DNA of 64,000 bases from Rutpela maculata (taxonomy: Eukaryota; Arthropoda; Insecta; Coleoptera; Cerambycidae): contig OW386293.2 in NCBI GenBank assembly GCA_936432065.2, positions 97,361,795 through 97,425,794 on the forward strand. Reading direction: 5' to 3'. Position numbers and translations under genes: made by a program. Below the pieces are notes generated by a model. It was not told the origin of the DNA. It saw only the letters and a list, made by a program, of their open reading frames with translations, and ran no database searches. Shown piece by piece: positions 42,470 through 53,589 of the stretch (position 1 is its first letter; each line of letters begins with the position of its first letter).

Positions 42470-43055
42470 CCGCTATGTGAAATAAGTGTTCATAGAACTT
42501 TAATAACATAATACTTGAAACCGTCTACCCCAAAAACCAATGAAACGGTATGCCACATGGATCGTGGGGGTGATGGTGGGGGGGGTAGTAGCAGGGGTGG
42601 TAGTAGAAGTGGCTGATGCTAAAATAATGTTAAGGACTTTGATTCTTGTACATACACCAAATCTCAATACTATTTTTTTTACTTCTTTTAATAATGGTGG
42701 TCTTTTAATAATGGTGGAGGTGGTGGTGGTGGCTAATACCAAAAAAATTTACACTTACTCGCTTGCTTCAAATTCATCAAATCACATATCTAATTATACA
42801 TAAGACTATCAGATCTAAATACCAAACATAGCGTGGATGGACACATCCCGTAGATGATGCTTGATCACAACTACTTGGTGTACTTGTACTTGTTAATCTA
42901 GTTCCAGGGTACGCACAAAAAAGATACAGACAGAATGATAGACACACAGAAATTCTTTTTGCTCAAACTTAAAATTTCGACGTTTCATAACATTTTAAGC
43001 CAATTTGAATAAAAAAATATTTAATTTTTTTTTACGATTAATATACATCCAATCC
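42470..43055 (+). repeat. Family R copy interrupted by fold-back F9
   Basis: Same order as 60,300-60,960: GAACTTTAATAA(C/T).TAAT, CTACCCCAAAAACC, GGTGG-rich runs, a TACATACACCAAATC segment, GTTCCAG, GACAGA, CTTAAAATTTCGACGTTTCA. The copy breaks at the TAGTCC end of F9 and its last bases (ACGTGGATGTGGAAATAAAA) resume at 45,069, so F9 inserted into it. Confidence 0.7.
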
Positions 43056-43059
43056 AATA

Positions 43060-45068
43060 TAGTCCTGTCAATGAATGCTCAAAAGGGAGGTCTACAGGGA
43101 AATGCTGAGCTCCCAATGTGTGACTCAGACTAGTTTAGACTAGTTAGGAGGTAAACATATCAAAGTCCCCGAACATAGGAGTTGAATGGATTGCAGGGGG
43201 GCATGAAGAAGGTCCCGGTTTTTGTTTTCTTGGACTATATCTCGAACACAGTTAGCCCTTGCCAAAAAGTGGCAAAATTGAAGCTGAGAAAATTTCCTAC
43301 AGGAATGTATCTATTAGTTTTTCGTATCTGTTATAGTTTTTTAGATATACGCACGTGAAATTCGCATATTATCGAAAATGTATTTTTTGTCGCACGATAT
43401 AGGAAGGGCCTCCACCTCTTCGGCATCGTCATCCTCGTTTTCTAAGACAGAGATGCCACTGAGATAATCTCCTTGGCGGTTTTCACAAATGGAGGAGCGT
43501 ACTTTATCGATGCTGCAGTCTTTGGTGCACCGACAGAAAATCATTTTAAAATTTCATCTGGTGCAGCCGCGTCTTTGGTTCGTACAGGGCGGAAATGGTT
43601 GCCCGGCTTACATTCCCGACCACACGATTCAGGAAACAGCTTGTTTCCTAACCACTGTTACACCTGGTGATAGGTTCTGAAGGAATGCTACCCCCTCAAT
43701 CGGTGGGAGAGAGGAGATGTCATGTCAACCTAAGCTTGTGATGAAGAGAGGTCAGAGAAAACTTCAGCGGCTTTGTGCATATCAGGATGTTTTTGATATA
43801 GTTTGATAACACCAACTTTACTCTTCCGAAATACTGCTGACGTAATATCACAGCCAGTGAAGGCATGCAGGAACAGAATGTCCTTTAGTCTCAGTTGTTG
43901 CATCTCTTGTGTTGAATATACGTTGTTCTTGACTTTTCCACGGCCAGGTTTTACAAACAAAATGTGTCGGCCAGCTGAAGTCTTTACCATAATGAGAACT
44001 GGCAGATCAACGTCTTCTTCGATGACAGCAATGATGATTGTTTTGATTTATCAATGGCTGTCGTAACGATCAACAAGTCAGCATCGTCCGGTGCTTGTTG
44101 AGTCTCAATCTCATTCTCGTCAAGTTGTGATCTGAGTAGGGTAATTAGTCTACTTTTATTGTATCCGTTGGAGAGGAATCTATTGTGGTATTGCTTGGCA
44201 GTAATTGAAGTATACAAATTGAGGTTAATATCGGCTGACATCCTCATTCGTTCCTATTCAGCTGTCTTTGTGCTGTTGGCTGAGTTGGTGTAGCCATCAA
44301 ATTCAACTGTGCCGCCCCTCCCAGGCTAATGGCTCTTCATGAATTTGACACAAATTGTGGAAACTGTGCATCCTCTTGGCCAAATCACTTTGGTCATGAG
44401 AAATTATCCATCAACAACAATGTCAAAGTTTGGTGGGTTAAAAATCTTTATGGTCGAATCAAGAAGGGTGACTTATTTGTTTTTCTCATTCTACCTTCAT
44501 TGAAGAAGGCTAACAGGTCTATTGCAACCGTGTAGCTGTGAATCTTGATTGGTGAACTCACAGATGGAAGAGGGAGAGCCCGATCTTTACGTTATTACTT
44601 GATTCCTGAAAATGAGTTACCTTCAATTTTAACCATCGGTTGCTTGCCAAACTATAACAGATACGAAAAAGATAATAGGAACATTCTTATAGGGAATTTT
44701 GTCAGCTTCAATTTTGTAAACTTCCACTTTACGTGATAACTTGATTCGTGAAAATGAGTTACCTTCAATTTTAACTATCGCTTGCTTGCCAAACTATAAC
44801 AGATACGAAAACAATAATAGGGACATTCTTGTAGGAAATTTTGTTATATTCAATTTTCTACACTTCCACTTTTTGGCTAGGGCTAACCGTTTTCGAGATA
44901 TAAGCGAAAAACAAAAAACCGGGAGATTCTTCATGCTCCCCTGCACCTCTCGCCTCCTACGTTCGGGAATTTTGGTATGTTTACCTCTTAAATAGTTCAA
45001 ACGCAGCCCTGAAGTCAAAAATTGTGATCTCGGCATTTCCCTCTAGACCCCCTTCATAGACGGGACTA
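43060..45068. mobile_element. Long inverted-repeat element F9 with coding relic
   Basis: Outer arms (43,060-43,335 and about 44,790-45,068) are inverted copies beginning TAGTCC(C/T)GTC. Paired landmarks: GGTCTA.AGGGAAATGC, AGGTAAACATA, CCCGAACATAGGAG / CTCCTACGTTCGGG, GCATGAAGAA, TATATCTCGAA.AC.GTTAG and AATTTCCTACA.GAATGT. The core holds a minus-strand relic of the same GCDTTSA/CxC protein family as F6. The right side also has a ~152-bp tandem duplication (from about 44,590 and 44,742). I find no clear target duplication. Confidence 0.8.
43341..44535 (-). pseudogene. Relic of FDGY / GCD-TSA / CxC protein family, copy 2 (longer)
   Basis: Minus-strand order from 44,535: FNEGRMRKTNKSPFL, then VIWPRGCTVSTICVKFM, VEFDGYTNSANSTKTAE, SADINLNLY, NGYNKSRLITLLRSQL, APDDADLLIVTTAIDKSK, then after a shift ILFVKPGRGKVKNN, RLKDILFLHAFTGCDITSA, VFRKSKVGVIKLYQKHPD. 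A degraded end, MIFCRCTKDC (43,515-43,544), marks the CxC cluster. The acidic motifs (D of FDGY, DDAD, GCD) suggest an XPG/FEN1-like nuclease fold, by inference. Stops (after MKSH and TKTAE) and frameshifts make it non-functional. Together with copy 1 it covers nearly the whole family protein. Such proteins may belong to Academ-type DNA transposons that carry XPG-like domains; I cannot confirm that here. Confidence 0.7.
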
Positions 45069-45095
45069 ACGTGGATGTGGAAATAAAAGTATTTA

Positions 45096-45925
45096 GACAA
45101 ATCCAATCAGATCCGATCGATTTTCTAATAACTTACTTCTTTCGTCTAAGGGCACTCCACAAACAGTACAAATCTACACAAAACATAAAACAACCTATTT
45201 AAGTGCGCCCTTGATTTGTAATAAACCTATCGTTCGCAAAATGCCGCGTAATAGTTTAAAGTCTGTAAAAACTTTACAATATAGAATGTATATTTGTCAT
45301 TTAATTTCAACCATACACCGGTTTCCTAATACCTGACTTTTACGAAATAAATCTGTATATATCCTATATTGATCAACACCAGTAAAACTAGATATGAGCG
45401 ACATATAACAACCGTTCCTTGTTCCTACATTCGTTCATATGTTTTGTAACTTACCTAAAAGAACATTCTCAGACCACTTGATACATGATAGGCTCTTTAA
45501 GAAACATTTGAATGCGTATATCCGGTAAAAGTAGAACAGCGCTGTGCAGCGTAAAGAAGGTAAATATTACAGGGTCAGATAGCTTACTCGTGCTTGATTT
45601 GGGGTACCCTTGTGCGGTCACCGTTAGAATTGAGAAGGAAATTATGGGAAAAAAAACATGTTCACATTTATTATTGAAAATGGCTGAAGGCAAATTAAAC
45701 ATCATAAAAACGAAATCATTTCGTCACACAAAAATCTTATTTTTAAAATACTTGTACTCGTGTACAAACTTTGAAAAACTAATTTAAAAATACAAAACAA
45801 ATGTTCAAATCAAAATAGTAATTTACGCAACAAGTGTAGTGTTTAGATACAAGATACGAATATATCCAAGCTGACTAAAATAAGTTAAATAATGACTGTA
45901 GTTGAGATTACTAAGGTGAAATGGG
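45096..45925. other. No gene seen
   Basis: Intergenic sequence. Two antiparallel open frames near 45,469-45,787 have no recognisable domain. Confidence 0.4.
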
Positions 45926-45931
45926 AAGGTG

Positions 45932-46091
45932 AAATGGTTTGACCGTTATAAAATAGACGAATACCTGACTGATCCAAGGCCTGACACTTTAGATGATATT
46001 CTAGAATGGTGAAAATAACACGAAAATGTTTCTCTCCACAACTTAGCCATAACAACGAAACATTTTTTTATCAATGCCAGAAACCTGAACC
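45932..46091 (+). pseudogene. hAT transposase C-terminal (dimerisation domain) scrap
   Basis: Reads KWFDRYKIDEYLTDPRPDTL, DDILEW, two stop codons where Trp and a Lys/Gln codon are usual, then HENVSLHNLAITTKHFFINA. This follows the hAT pattern EI..YL...RP....PL.WW..H...FP.L...A..YL.I.A. The SERxFS motif is not preserved. About 53 codons remain, just upstream of LINE-D. Confidence 0.5.
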
Positions 46092-46244
46092 CCCACTGAA
46101 AGTAAGTTTTCCAGGTCTGCAGCAAAAAGTCTATATCAGATTAAAAACAACAGATTTATGAGCTTCATGCACCATAACTTTTGGATGGCGAACAATGCCA
46201 GTAAAAATTGCTTTTAAATATAAGCTGCTGAAGACATAAAACGC

Positions 46245-47720
46245 CTTTTCAAGGCTCATTTTTAGTGTCAATCCGATTAAAACAGTTATTGTTCCATTCA
46301 TCAAACGGAGAAAACTAAATTTGAGAGCTCCTATATTAAATGGAAGAGTACTGAATTTTTCCAATGAAGTCAAGTATCTAGGCGTAATCCTGGACCAAAA
46401 ATTTACCTAGAACTCGCAATTAGAATGGACACTTACCAAAGCAACGGCGGCTATATGGACGTGCCGTAAGCTGTTTGGTAAGACTTGGTCTGAAGCCAAA
46501 AATGATACATTGGTCCTACCTTTCGGTTGTAAGACCCATGTTGACCTACGCATCATGTGTATGGTGATCAAAAACAGAGAAAATAGCACAAGAAAAGTTG
46601 CAGAAACTGCAAATGCCTTGCCTGTTTACGAACTACAGGGGCAATGTGCTCCTGTCGCACAGCAGCTATGGCAACTTTCTCTGCATTTGCATGTAAGGAA
46701 AGATGCAGCACTTAGTGCCCTAAGGCTGCATCAGGCACTTAAATTCAGATAAAGCGACCTGGTCGGTCACTTAAGGACTCTAGAGCTAATCTAATCTGAA
46801 TCCATGAACAAACCCACTGACTCAATGCCAATCAAGCATGACTTTGACTCCCCGTTTGATGTGCTGATTGAAAGCTGTCAGGCGAGTAGGCTCGAAGTAC
46901 TGCGGTTGGAGAAAGAGTCACACATCTGGTACACGATAGACGAAGGGGTTGGTGTGGGCGTAGCGAGGCCTAAATGCAGGCTGTCTAAAGCCCTTGGTAA
47001 CACCCCAACCATCTTCCAGGCTATGCTATAGATCAGTGCCCAGGAATGCCTAAATAAAGACACTTGAAGGGCAAGGATCCATATACTTTCAGATAGCCAG
47101 GCAGTACTAAAAAGGTGCTCAGGTCCTGTACCTTCGAGTCTAAAATTGCCTGAAATGCAGACAATCCCTGAAGCAACTGGCAAAAAACAACAAGGTTACC
47201 TTGATGTGTGTGTCAGGACATGGCGGAATAGAAGGCAACGAATTAGCTGACAGCCTTGCAAGAAAAGGGGCTGAAGCCCCATTTTTTGGACCCGAACTGT
47301 TCTGTGGCTTACTTAAGAGACACACAACGGAGGAGGACCAAAAATGGGAAAAGGAACAAAAGAAGTCCTACTGGAGGAATACTTCAGGCCAAAGACAAGC
47401 GAAAGGTTTATAATCTATTCAATAAAGAATGCCACAAGACTTCTCGAAGTTGAAAAGTCCGCCTAAGGCTAATCACAGGCCTTCTAACTGGCCATAGCCC
47501 CTTGAGATATCATCTCAAGGACATGGGCATGGCAGATGATGACAAATGCAGATACTGTGAAGATGCAACTGAGGCTGCGAAACATATACTTTGTGAATGC
47601 AAGGTATTAATTCGCATTAGGCTAAAGTATCTAGAACACGGAAATAGGGACATAGGGAAATTAGCTACCAGGAAAATCATAAGCTTTGCAAAAAGTCTTG
47701 GAATCCTGGATAACAACTAG
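46245..47720 (+). pseudogene. Broken LINE with RNase H domain (LINE-D, I/R1-related)
   Basis: 3' half of a LINE pol. In shifting frames: FSVNPIKTVIVPFIKRRKL, EVKYLGVILDQKFT (stop in place of Trp), ATAAIWTCRKLFGKTW, SVVRPMLTYASCVWWSKTEK, LQKLQ. Then an RNase H-like part with YTIDEGVGVGVA and ISAQE, HILSDSQAVLK, and SGHGGIEGNELADSLARKGA. A C-terminal zinc-type segment closes it: LLTGHSPLRYHLKDMGMADD followed by CRYCEDATEAAKHILCEC. These match the RT thumb, RNase H and CCHC tail of I/R1-group LINEs that encode RNase H. Many frameshifts and stops. RT palm (DD) and endonuclease are lost. The last frame ends at 47,720, with a short 3' tail. Confidence 0.82.
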
Positions 47721-47759
47721 TTTTAGGGTAATTTACAAAAGACCTTTCAAGTGGAAGTG

Positions 47760-49235
47760 AAGAAAGGCCAACTCCGGGTCAAGCGACCCCTTAAACAATA
47801 TACAATCAATTTTACTTAATTATTTGTGCAATCTACAATCTATTTCAGATAAGTAATACCTTCTGTAGCATAGTGCAATATAATTTTAAAGGTCTTAAGA
47901 TTCAACTAATATTGACATGATCACCATTGAAAAGTTACTAATAATTCCTGATTTGCTAATAGAAGAACTACTTAATTTTTCAAATGCTCGTCACAGTAAT
48001 TAGCTTGACTCAATATTCAGCTACCATTACTTGACTTGATTCAAGGTCATGCATTTCTGTCAGTTATCATTATTCACTATTTTATGGAACTATATTATTT
48101 TAAGAGATTGCCTACTAAAATAATTTTTTTTGTCACTGTAATACTTTATTGGCACAATTTCAGCTTCGTTTCTTTCTAAAATTTCTTCGATTATTTAAAT
48201 TTCCATTTTTTTCCTGGGGAAGGAACTATTATATAGTTTCCTTTCCTATATTATCATTGTAAAAAATATCCAATGAACCTTTTTTGAAAAGGTCCTTTTT
48301 GAACATCTTTATCATTATTGTAGTATTGAATTCGTCATCTATACTGTCATCTGATTCTCAGTAATCTCTTTTTTTTGTCAAGTGCTCTGAAGTTCATTTT
48401 TTTCGTTTTCACCGTACTCATGCTGTTTAAGAAATACCTGCCTTCACTTATTATTTGATATATTTCTTTTTGTACAGGTAATTTTGTTAGAATTAGCAAG
48501 TATCTTCAAATTTTTATATTTAGAAACATGAGAAAAATGAAGCATCTTTTAATGAAATAATTGTTAAAAAATTGTTTGATCCGAACTCACCTTTTTAAAG
48601 CATTTATATAAATATTTGACTAATGTTTGTTACATTTTACTAGATCAATGTCTTGAAACCGTTAAGGCTGCTCAGCTACAACTGCGCCCAGCATCTTACG
48701 CCACACGAAAAAAAAGTCATTAATAAAATTTACATTAAAATGTTTTCGCTGTTCTCCGCGGCATAAATCAACAGCGATTTTTTAAACGTTTCATTGAAAG
48801 TAAAACTGCATAGTAGGCTTGGCAAGCGAGATAACTGTACAATTAGGTCACAAAAATGAAAATGACATACGATTTGGCAGAAAAACCGCACGCCGCCGCG
48901 ATTGAGGGCGCGATTCTAGATAATTCATTACAGTAATATTCCCAAATGTAATCCAAGAGTACACTATTAGCTTGTATTTATTATAAAATGTATTCTCTTT
49001 ATATAAATTACAATATCCTTTAACGATAATCAACGTCTATATACAAGTAGGTAGAAAATTCATGTCACAAAAAATTTAAATACTTTGCTACATTCTTTTT
49101 TCTGTGATGATCCTGATATACTTTTCCCACAGCACTGAATTAAATAATTTCTTGTCTTCTTTTGCTAATTCCTACAATAATTACGTCCTTACTGATTTTC
49201 TCTTTATTTAATATCACTACTAATAATACCCATTA
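47760..49235. other. No gene seen
   Basis: AT-rich intergenic sequence with no domain-bearing ORFs and no repeat shared with other parts of the window that I could see. Confidence 0.4.
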
Positions 49236-49445
49236 TCACTGTAGCGCAGTGGGCTAAAACATGTTGTGTGATGAGCACTCCAACAATGACAACGTCGGTG
49301 AAGATAATGGATGTTGAGGTCGATTTAGCATCAAACATGGAGTGCTTCTTCACCACCAAATTATATTACTATGAGGATGTTAATTTTTATAATTTTAGTT
49401 TAACTTTGGTGTGAATTTAATTATCACAGCCCCACAAAAAAAAAT

Positions 49446-51080
49446 TCAGACCAGCGAACCAGACCCTATGTATTTTCGTTCGCTGAATCCGAATCCGAGG
49501 TACAAAAGAAAATCGTTAGCTAGAGCAAAAAAACACCCCTGGAAAAAAAGATTAAGCTAAGAGAATAGTTGTTACATCTTAATCAATCGAATTATACAAA
49601 TTAAGGATAAACAGCAGCGTACATACAACAGATATGAAACACGTCCCCAGGGAGGAGCGAAAACTATCCCCCCTATATAAAAAAATCGATCCAAAACAGC
49701 AATGACTGCTGAAAAGCTCGAAATATCTAAGTTTTGTTAAAGTGATAAGAAACTGCATCAGGTCCGACGTAATCTTCATAAACTGCCCCTGCAAACAACC
49801 ATCTCTCAGTTTGAAGGACACGAGAAAAACAAGGAAAAACGTAAAATCCAACAGGATTTCTATTTTCATGGATGCTATGATTAATTAAAATTTAGTAGTA
49901 CTCCAAAATAGAACTAGAAACTTACGTACCATCAACGTCCTACAGTATCAACCCTCAGAGGGTGTGAAAACTGCCTCCTATTTAAGATTTAACTATAAAA
50001 AGTTACAGTGACTTCTATAAAAATTCGAAACACCTGCATTGTGTGGAAGTGAGAAGAAACTAGACTATGTTCGACGCTGTACTTGAAAACTACCCCCACG
50101 GGGTTGCGAGATGCCACCTCTATATCCGTAGGATGCTGGAAAAACAGTTTGAAAATAATTGGATTTACATTTTTATGAATGCTATGATTGGCAAAAAGCA
50201 TGTTGTACACTTAGAGTTTGAAACTCATGTCCTATCAATGTTATTAAGTAACACCCCCAGAAAGATACTTTTCACCCCCTAGGGGGAGTGGAATTGAATA
50301 ACAACAGTGGTACGTGACTTTCTAAGTCTGATTCTGAGTACTACGCAATTTTAACCAATCATAGCATCCATATAAATGGAAATACTTTTATATCGATGTT
50401 TTTTTCTTGTTTTTCTGTGTCATTTTAGACAAGGGGTGATTTTTGGCAGCGCTCTTGGGATAGTTTTCAATAATTGAGCCAAAACTATTGCAAACTCTTC
50501 TTACCTTTACAAACCTCCGGAGTTTCGAGTTTTTTCGAGGGTCACTGTGGCTTTTTTCAAGTGGAATCTTGATTGGAGGTAGTTTTCACACCCTCTGAGG
50601 GTGACATTGTAGTACGTTGATGGTACGTAAGTTTCCAGTTCTATTTTAGAGTACTACGCAATTTCATGAATTTCATGATGAATCATAGCATTCATGAAAA
50701 TAGAAATCCTGTTGGATTTTAAGTTTTTTCTTGTTTTTCACGTGTCCTTTAAACTCAACCTTGTAGGGGCAGTTTATGAATATTACGTCGGACCTGATGC
50801 AGTTTCTTATCACAGTCAGTGCTGTTTTGGATTGATTTTTTTACATATGCGGGGTAGTTTTCGCCCCTTCCAGGGAGTGTGTTTCATATCTGTTGTATGT
50901 ACGCTGCTGTTTAACCTTAATTTGTATAATTCGATTGATTAAGATTCAACAACTATTTCCGTAGCTTAATCTTGTTTTTACCCAATTCCAGGGGTGTCTT
51001 TGGCTCTAGATAATGATTTTTTTTTGCCTCAGATTCGGATTTAGCGACCGAAAATACAAAGGGATGGTCTGGATTATTTT
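49446..51080. mobile_element. Long inverted-repeat element F10
   Basis: Arms of about 520-540 bp (49,446-49,985 and 50,555-51,080), inverted. Paired landmarks: TGTATTTTCG.TCGCT.AATC, ACACCCCTGGAA, TCAATCGAATTATACAAATT, TACATACAACAGATATGAAA, GGTCCGACGTAAT, AAATCCAACAGGATTTCTAT and CCCTCAGAGGGTGTGAAAAC. The ~570-bp core includes a second, smaller inverted pair around GCTATGATTGG / CCAATCATAGC. Overall structure is therefore nested. No protein motif. Confidence 0.82.
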
Positions 51081-51483
51081 GTTTAGCTGTGTTATTTTCC
51101 TCAGTTTCTTAATTTCTCGGTAAGGTGACAATAGTCATTTCTAGAAGAACAACACTCTAAAAAATAAAACACAGAAATATTTTTTAAATTTTCGCTACTC
51201 AGATGTGAGTACAAGATTACAATTAAAACTAGTGTACCTTAAATACTTAAAAGTTTATGACCTGAGAAATAATTTATTCTTATTCACTTCCTTTATTCTC
51301 ACTGTGTTGCATGTCTATTATCCAATGACCAAGTATGTTATTTATTTTCTTTGTTAAAACAGATCTAGTACTACGTCCCTTTCGAAAACCACATTGAAGA
51401 GGAGAAACAATATTATTTGTAATTACATAGTCATAAATCTGCATCTAAATTAATTTTTTACTTTGGTCCATATTGGTATAAAG

Positions 51484-52308
51484 GGTCTACAGACGACCCA
51501 ACAAACCAACCAACCAACCTTCTCGGTACACTTTGAAAATTACCATGACAACTTGTAAAGCCGGCTCCACACATTGGCCATATGATATGGCAAGCGTTAC
51601 TTGACCAACGTGTGGATGGAGAAGTTGGCGGTTGTGAAGGCGCTGGCGGACGTTGGCGCTTGCATTGGCCACTTGCCGTTGGGTTGTCGGTTTTTTGTCC
51701 CACTTCAAAGGAACTGGCGCTAATTCTCATGTGCCAAGCTCTGACTCCACATATTGGCCACACCATGTGCTATCGTCAACGCACCGAGATGGTTTCTATC
51801 AATTAAAAAAGTTTTTATTTACAAAAATGTTATAACCGTTCCTACTATTCTTGTAAAACTTTCCGGAAATAAAGCATATTATTATTCATTTACTGATTTC
51901 TGTTCCTGTGAATAGTCGTCATCCACCACCTTCTTTTTCTGCGAGGTTTCCTCTGACTTACTAAGTTATCTGCATAATTGTATACAGCAGTCGTTACACA
52001 GAAGACACCGACTGCTAGTTGCTGGTCATCAGGCACATATATTTTGACGTTGGGTCAGTAATTGTGAACTGACGATGTAACAAGGGTATGCCCAATATGT
52101 GGATGCCCACTTGTGATGTGTGAAGGAACAGCCAATCTTGGAACAAACATTGGCCTGGCCATGTGAGCCAATGTGTAAAGCCGGCTTAAAAGTGAGTTGG
52201 TCTGCTGCGTACTGACAATGTTGGCTCCAGCAGTTTTACGAGTTTGCATGGCAGTCTTCAAAGTGTACCGAGAAAGTCGGTTGGTTGGTTGGATCGTCTG
52301 AAGATCTC
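51484..52308. mobile_element. Inverted-repeat element F11 (MITE-like, 0.8 kb)
   Basis: Terminal ~70 bp inverted: CAGACGACCCAACAAACCAA and TTCTCGGTACACTTTGAA at the left pair with their complements at 52,255-52,308. Inside, CACATTGGCC / CCAATATGTGGA and GTAAAGCCGGCT motifs recur in both orientations. The overlapping long open frames (51,458-51,835) follow this repetition and have no domain. Confidence 0.7.
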
Positions 52309-52317
52309 TATTGTAAA

Positions 52318-52427
52318 CCGCAGATTTAACAGGCACTCAAAAAATGTCGGCATCTTTGGCTTTGCGATGCGGCGTGTTTGACGGGTCAAAGGCGCCGACA
52401 TTTTTTGAGTGAATGTTAAATCTGCGG
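52318..52427. repeat. Near-perfect hairpin F12, 110 bp
   Basis: Left arm 52,318-52,351 (starting CCGCAGATTTAACA and ending AAAAATGTCGGC) pairs with right arm 52,394-52,427 at all but a few positions, around a ~42-bp loop. It abuts F11. Confidence 0.85.
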
Positions 52428-52429
52428 TC

Positions 52430-53585
52430 AACTAATATATATTAATAGGTCTTAAATCACTGATGGACCAGGTTTTTTCGGAATAGGCTAATTAGCGACA
52501 TTTTCTACTTTCAGGTAAATAATCCGTCTCTAAATCACAGTTTATGATGTGTGTGAGATGTGTGTAATATGTTTACAAATCACGCCAGCGGAAAATTGAA
52601 TCAAAATAGCACAAATGATACTATCATAAACATTTGATTTTAAGTATTATGTGATAGTTTATATTTCATTTACCATGGCAAGTTTAAAACCGAAACATTG
52701 TTAATAAATACCAGTTTCAGGTTTCAGGACAGTTATTTAACGGGCTATATACGGAAGGAATAAATTTATTTACGTCATCAGGTCTAAACAAATGCCCAGG
52801 AGTAAAGTCAGATTGTTTATGTGTTATATTTAAATTATGAATAGCCTTCCAAAGGTCTTTGCTACTGGAATTATTTCAGTGGTATAATAGATAAGTTGCC
52901 TTTTAATTCCTTATTGCAATTATAATAGAATTATTTGGCGATAGTATTCTTCTCTCTTTACTATTCTATTGCAATAATTGTTCATTCAATATTAGTACCA
53001 AATAGATTATAACCTCTTATTGTATTTATTTTCTTACATATTCTTTATATAAAAGTATTCCTTATCTAAAAATAACGACAACACCTATGTGCTCATTATT
53101 AACAGAAATACTGTTTCATACACTCGACATACTATTTCCCAAATAGTACATTTTGTTCCTATTGGGTCTGGCGCTTCTCTCAATTTGGTTGTCTTATCAA
53201 CTTCCTTCATTCGATTTCTTTCTGTAGCATATAAGTTACATTTTTTTAAGTTGGACTGAACTTTGAGGTCACCAGAATCTATAGAGATAAGTTAATAATA
53301 TTCTATAACTTTTTCTACACTTACATGGCTGCAAAGAATATTGATTTCCAAATCTTAACACATAAATAGTTGGAAGCAGCACTTAGAAACTGACTTATTT
53401 TTTGCATCACACAATTTTCAGTATGAACTTTATTATTATTATTAGTAATCGTAATCATTGTTTTAGGATCAATCAAAACCTAGACGTTAGCTCATATATT
53501 TTATAAATTTTAGAACAATACAGAGTGTGTCTACCTAACTAACTAAGTACTAATTATTCTTGTAATCTTTCTTATTTCGCATTTT
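52430..53585. other. No gene seen
   Basis: AT-rich sequence downstream of the hAT relic (which reads leftward). No clear inverted repeat end for that transposon could be identified here. Confidence 0.4.
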
Positions 53586-53589
53586 GATT

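Noticed and set aside
49238..49330. tRNA-like box A (TAGCGCAGTGG)
   Set aside because: No convincing box B follows at the right distance, so it is not listed as a SINE.
51458..51835. Overlapping open frames rich in Cys, Trp and Pro
   Set aside because: They are produced by inverted and repeated CACATTGGCC motifs of element F11, with no domain.
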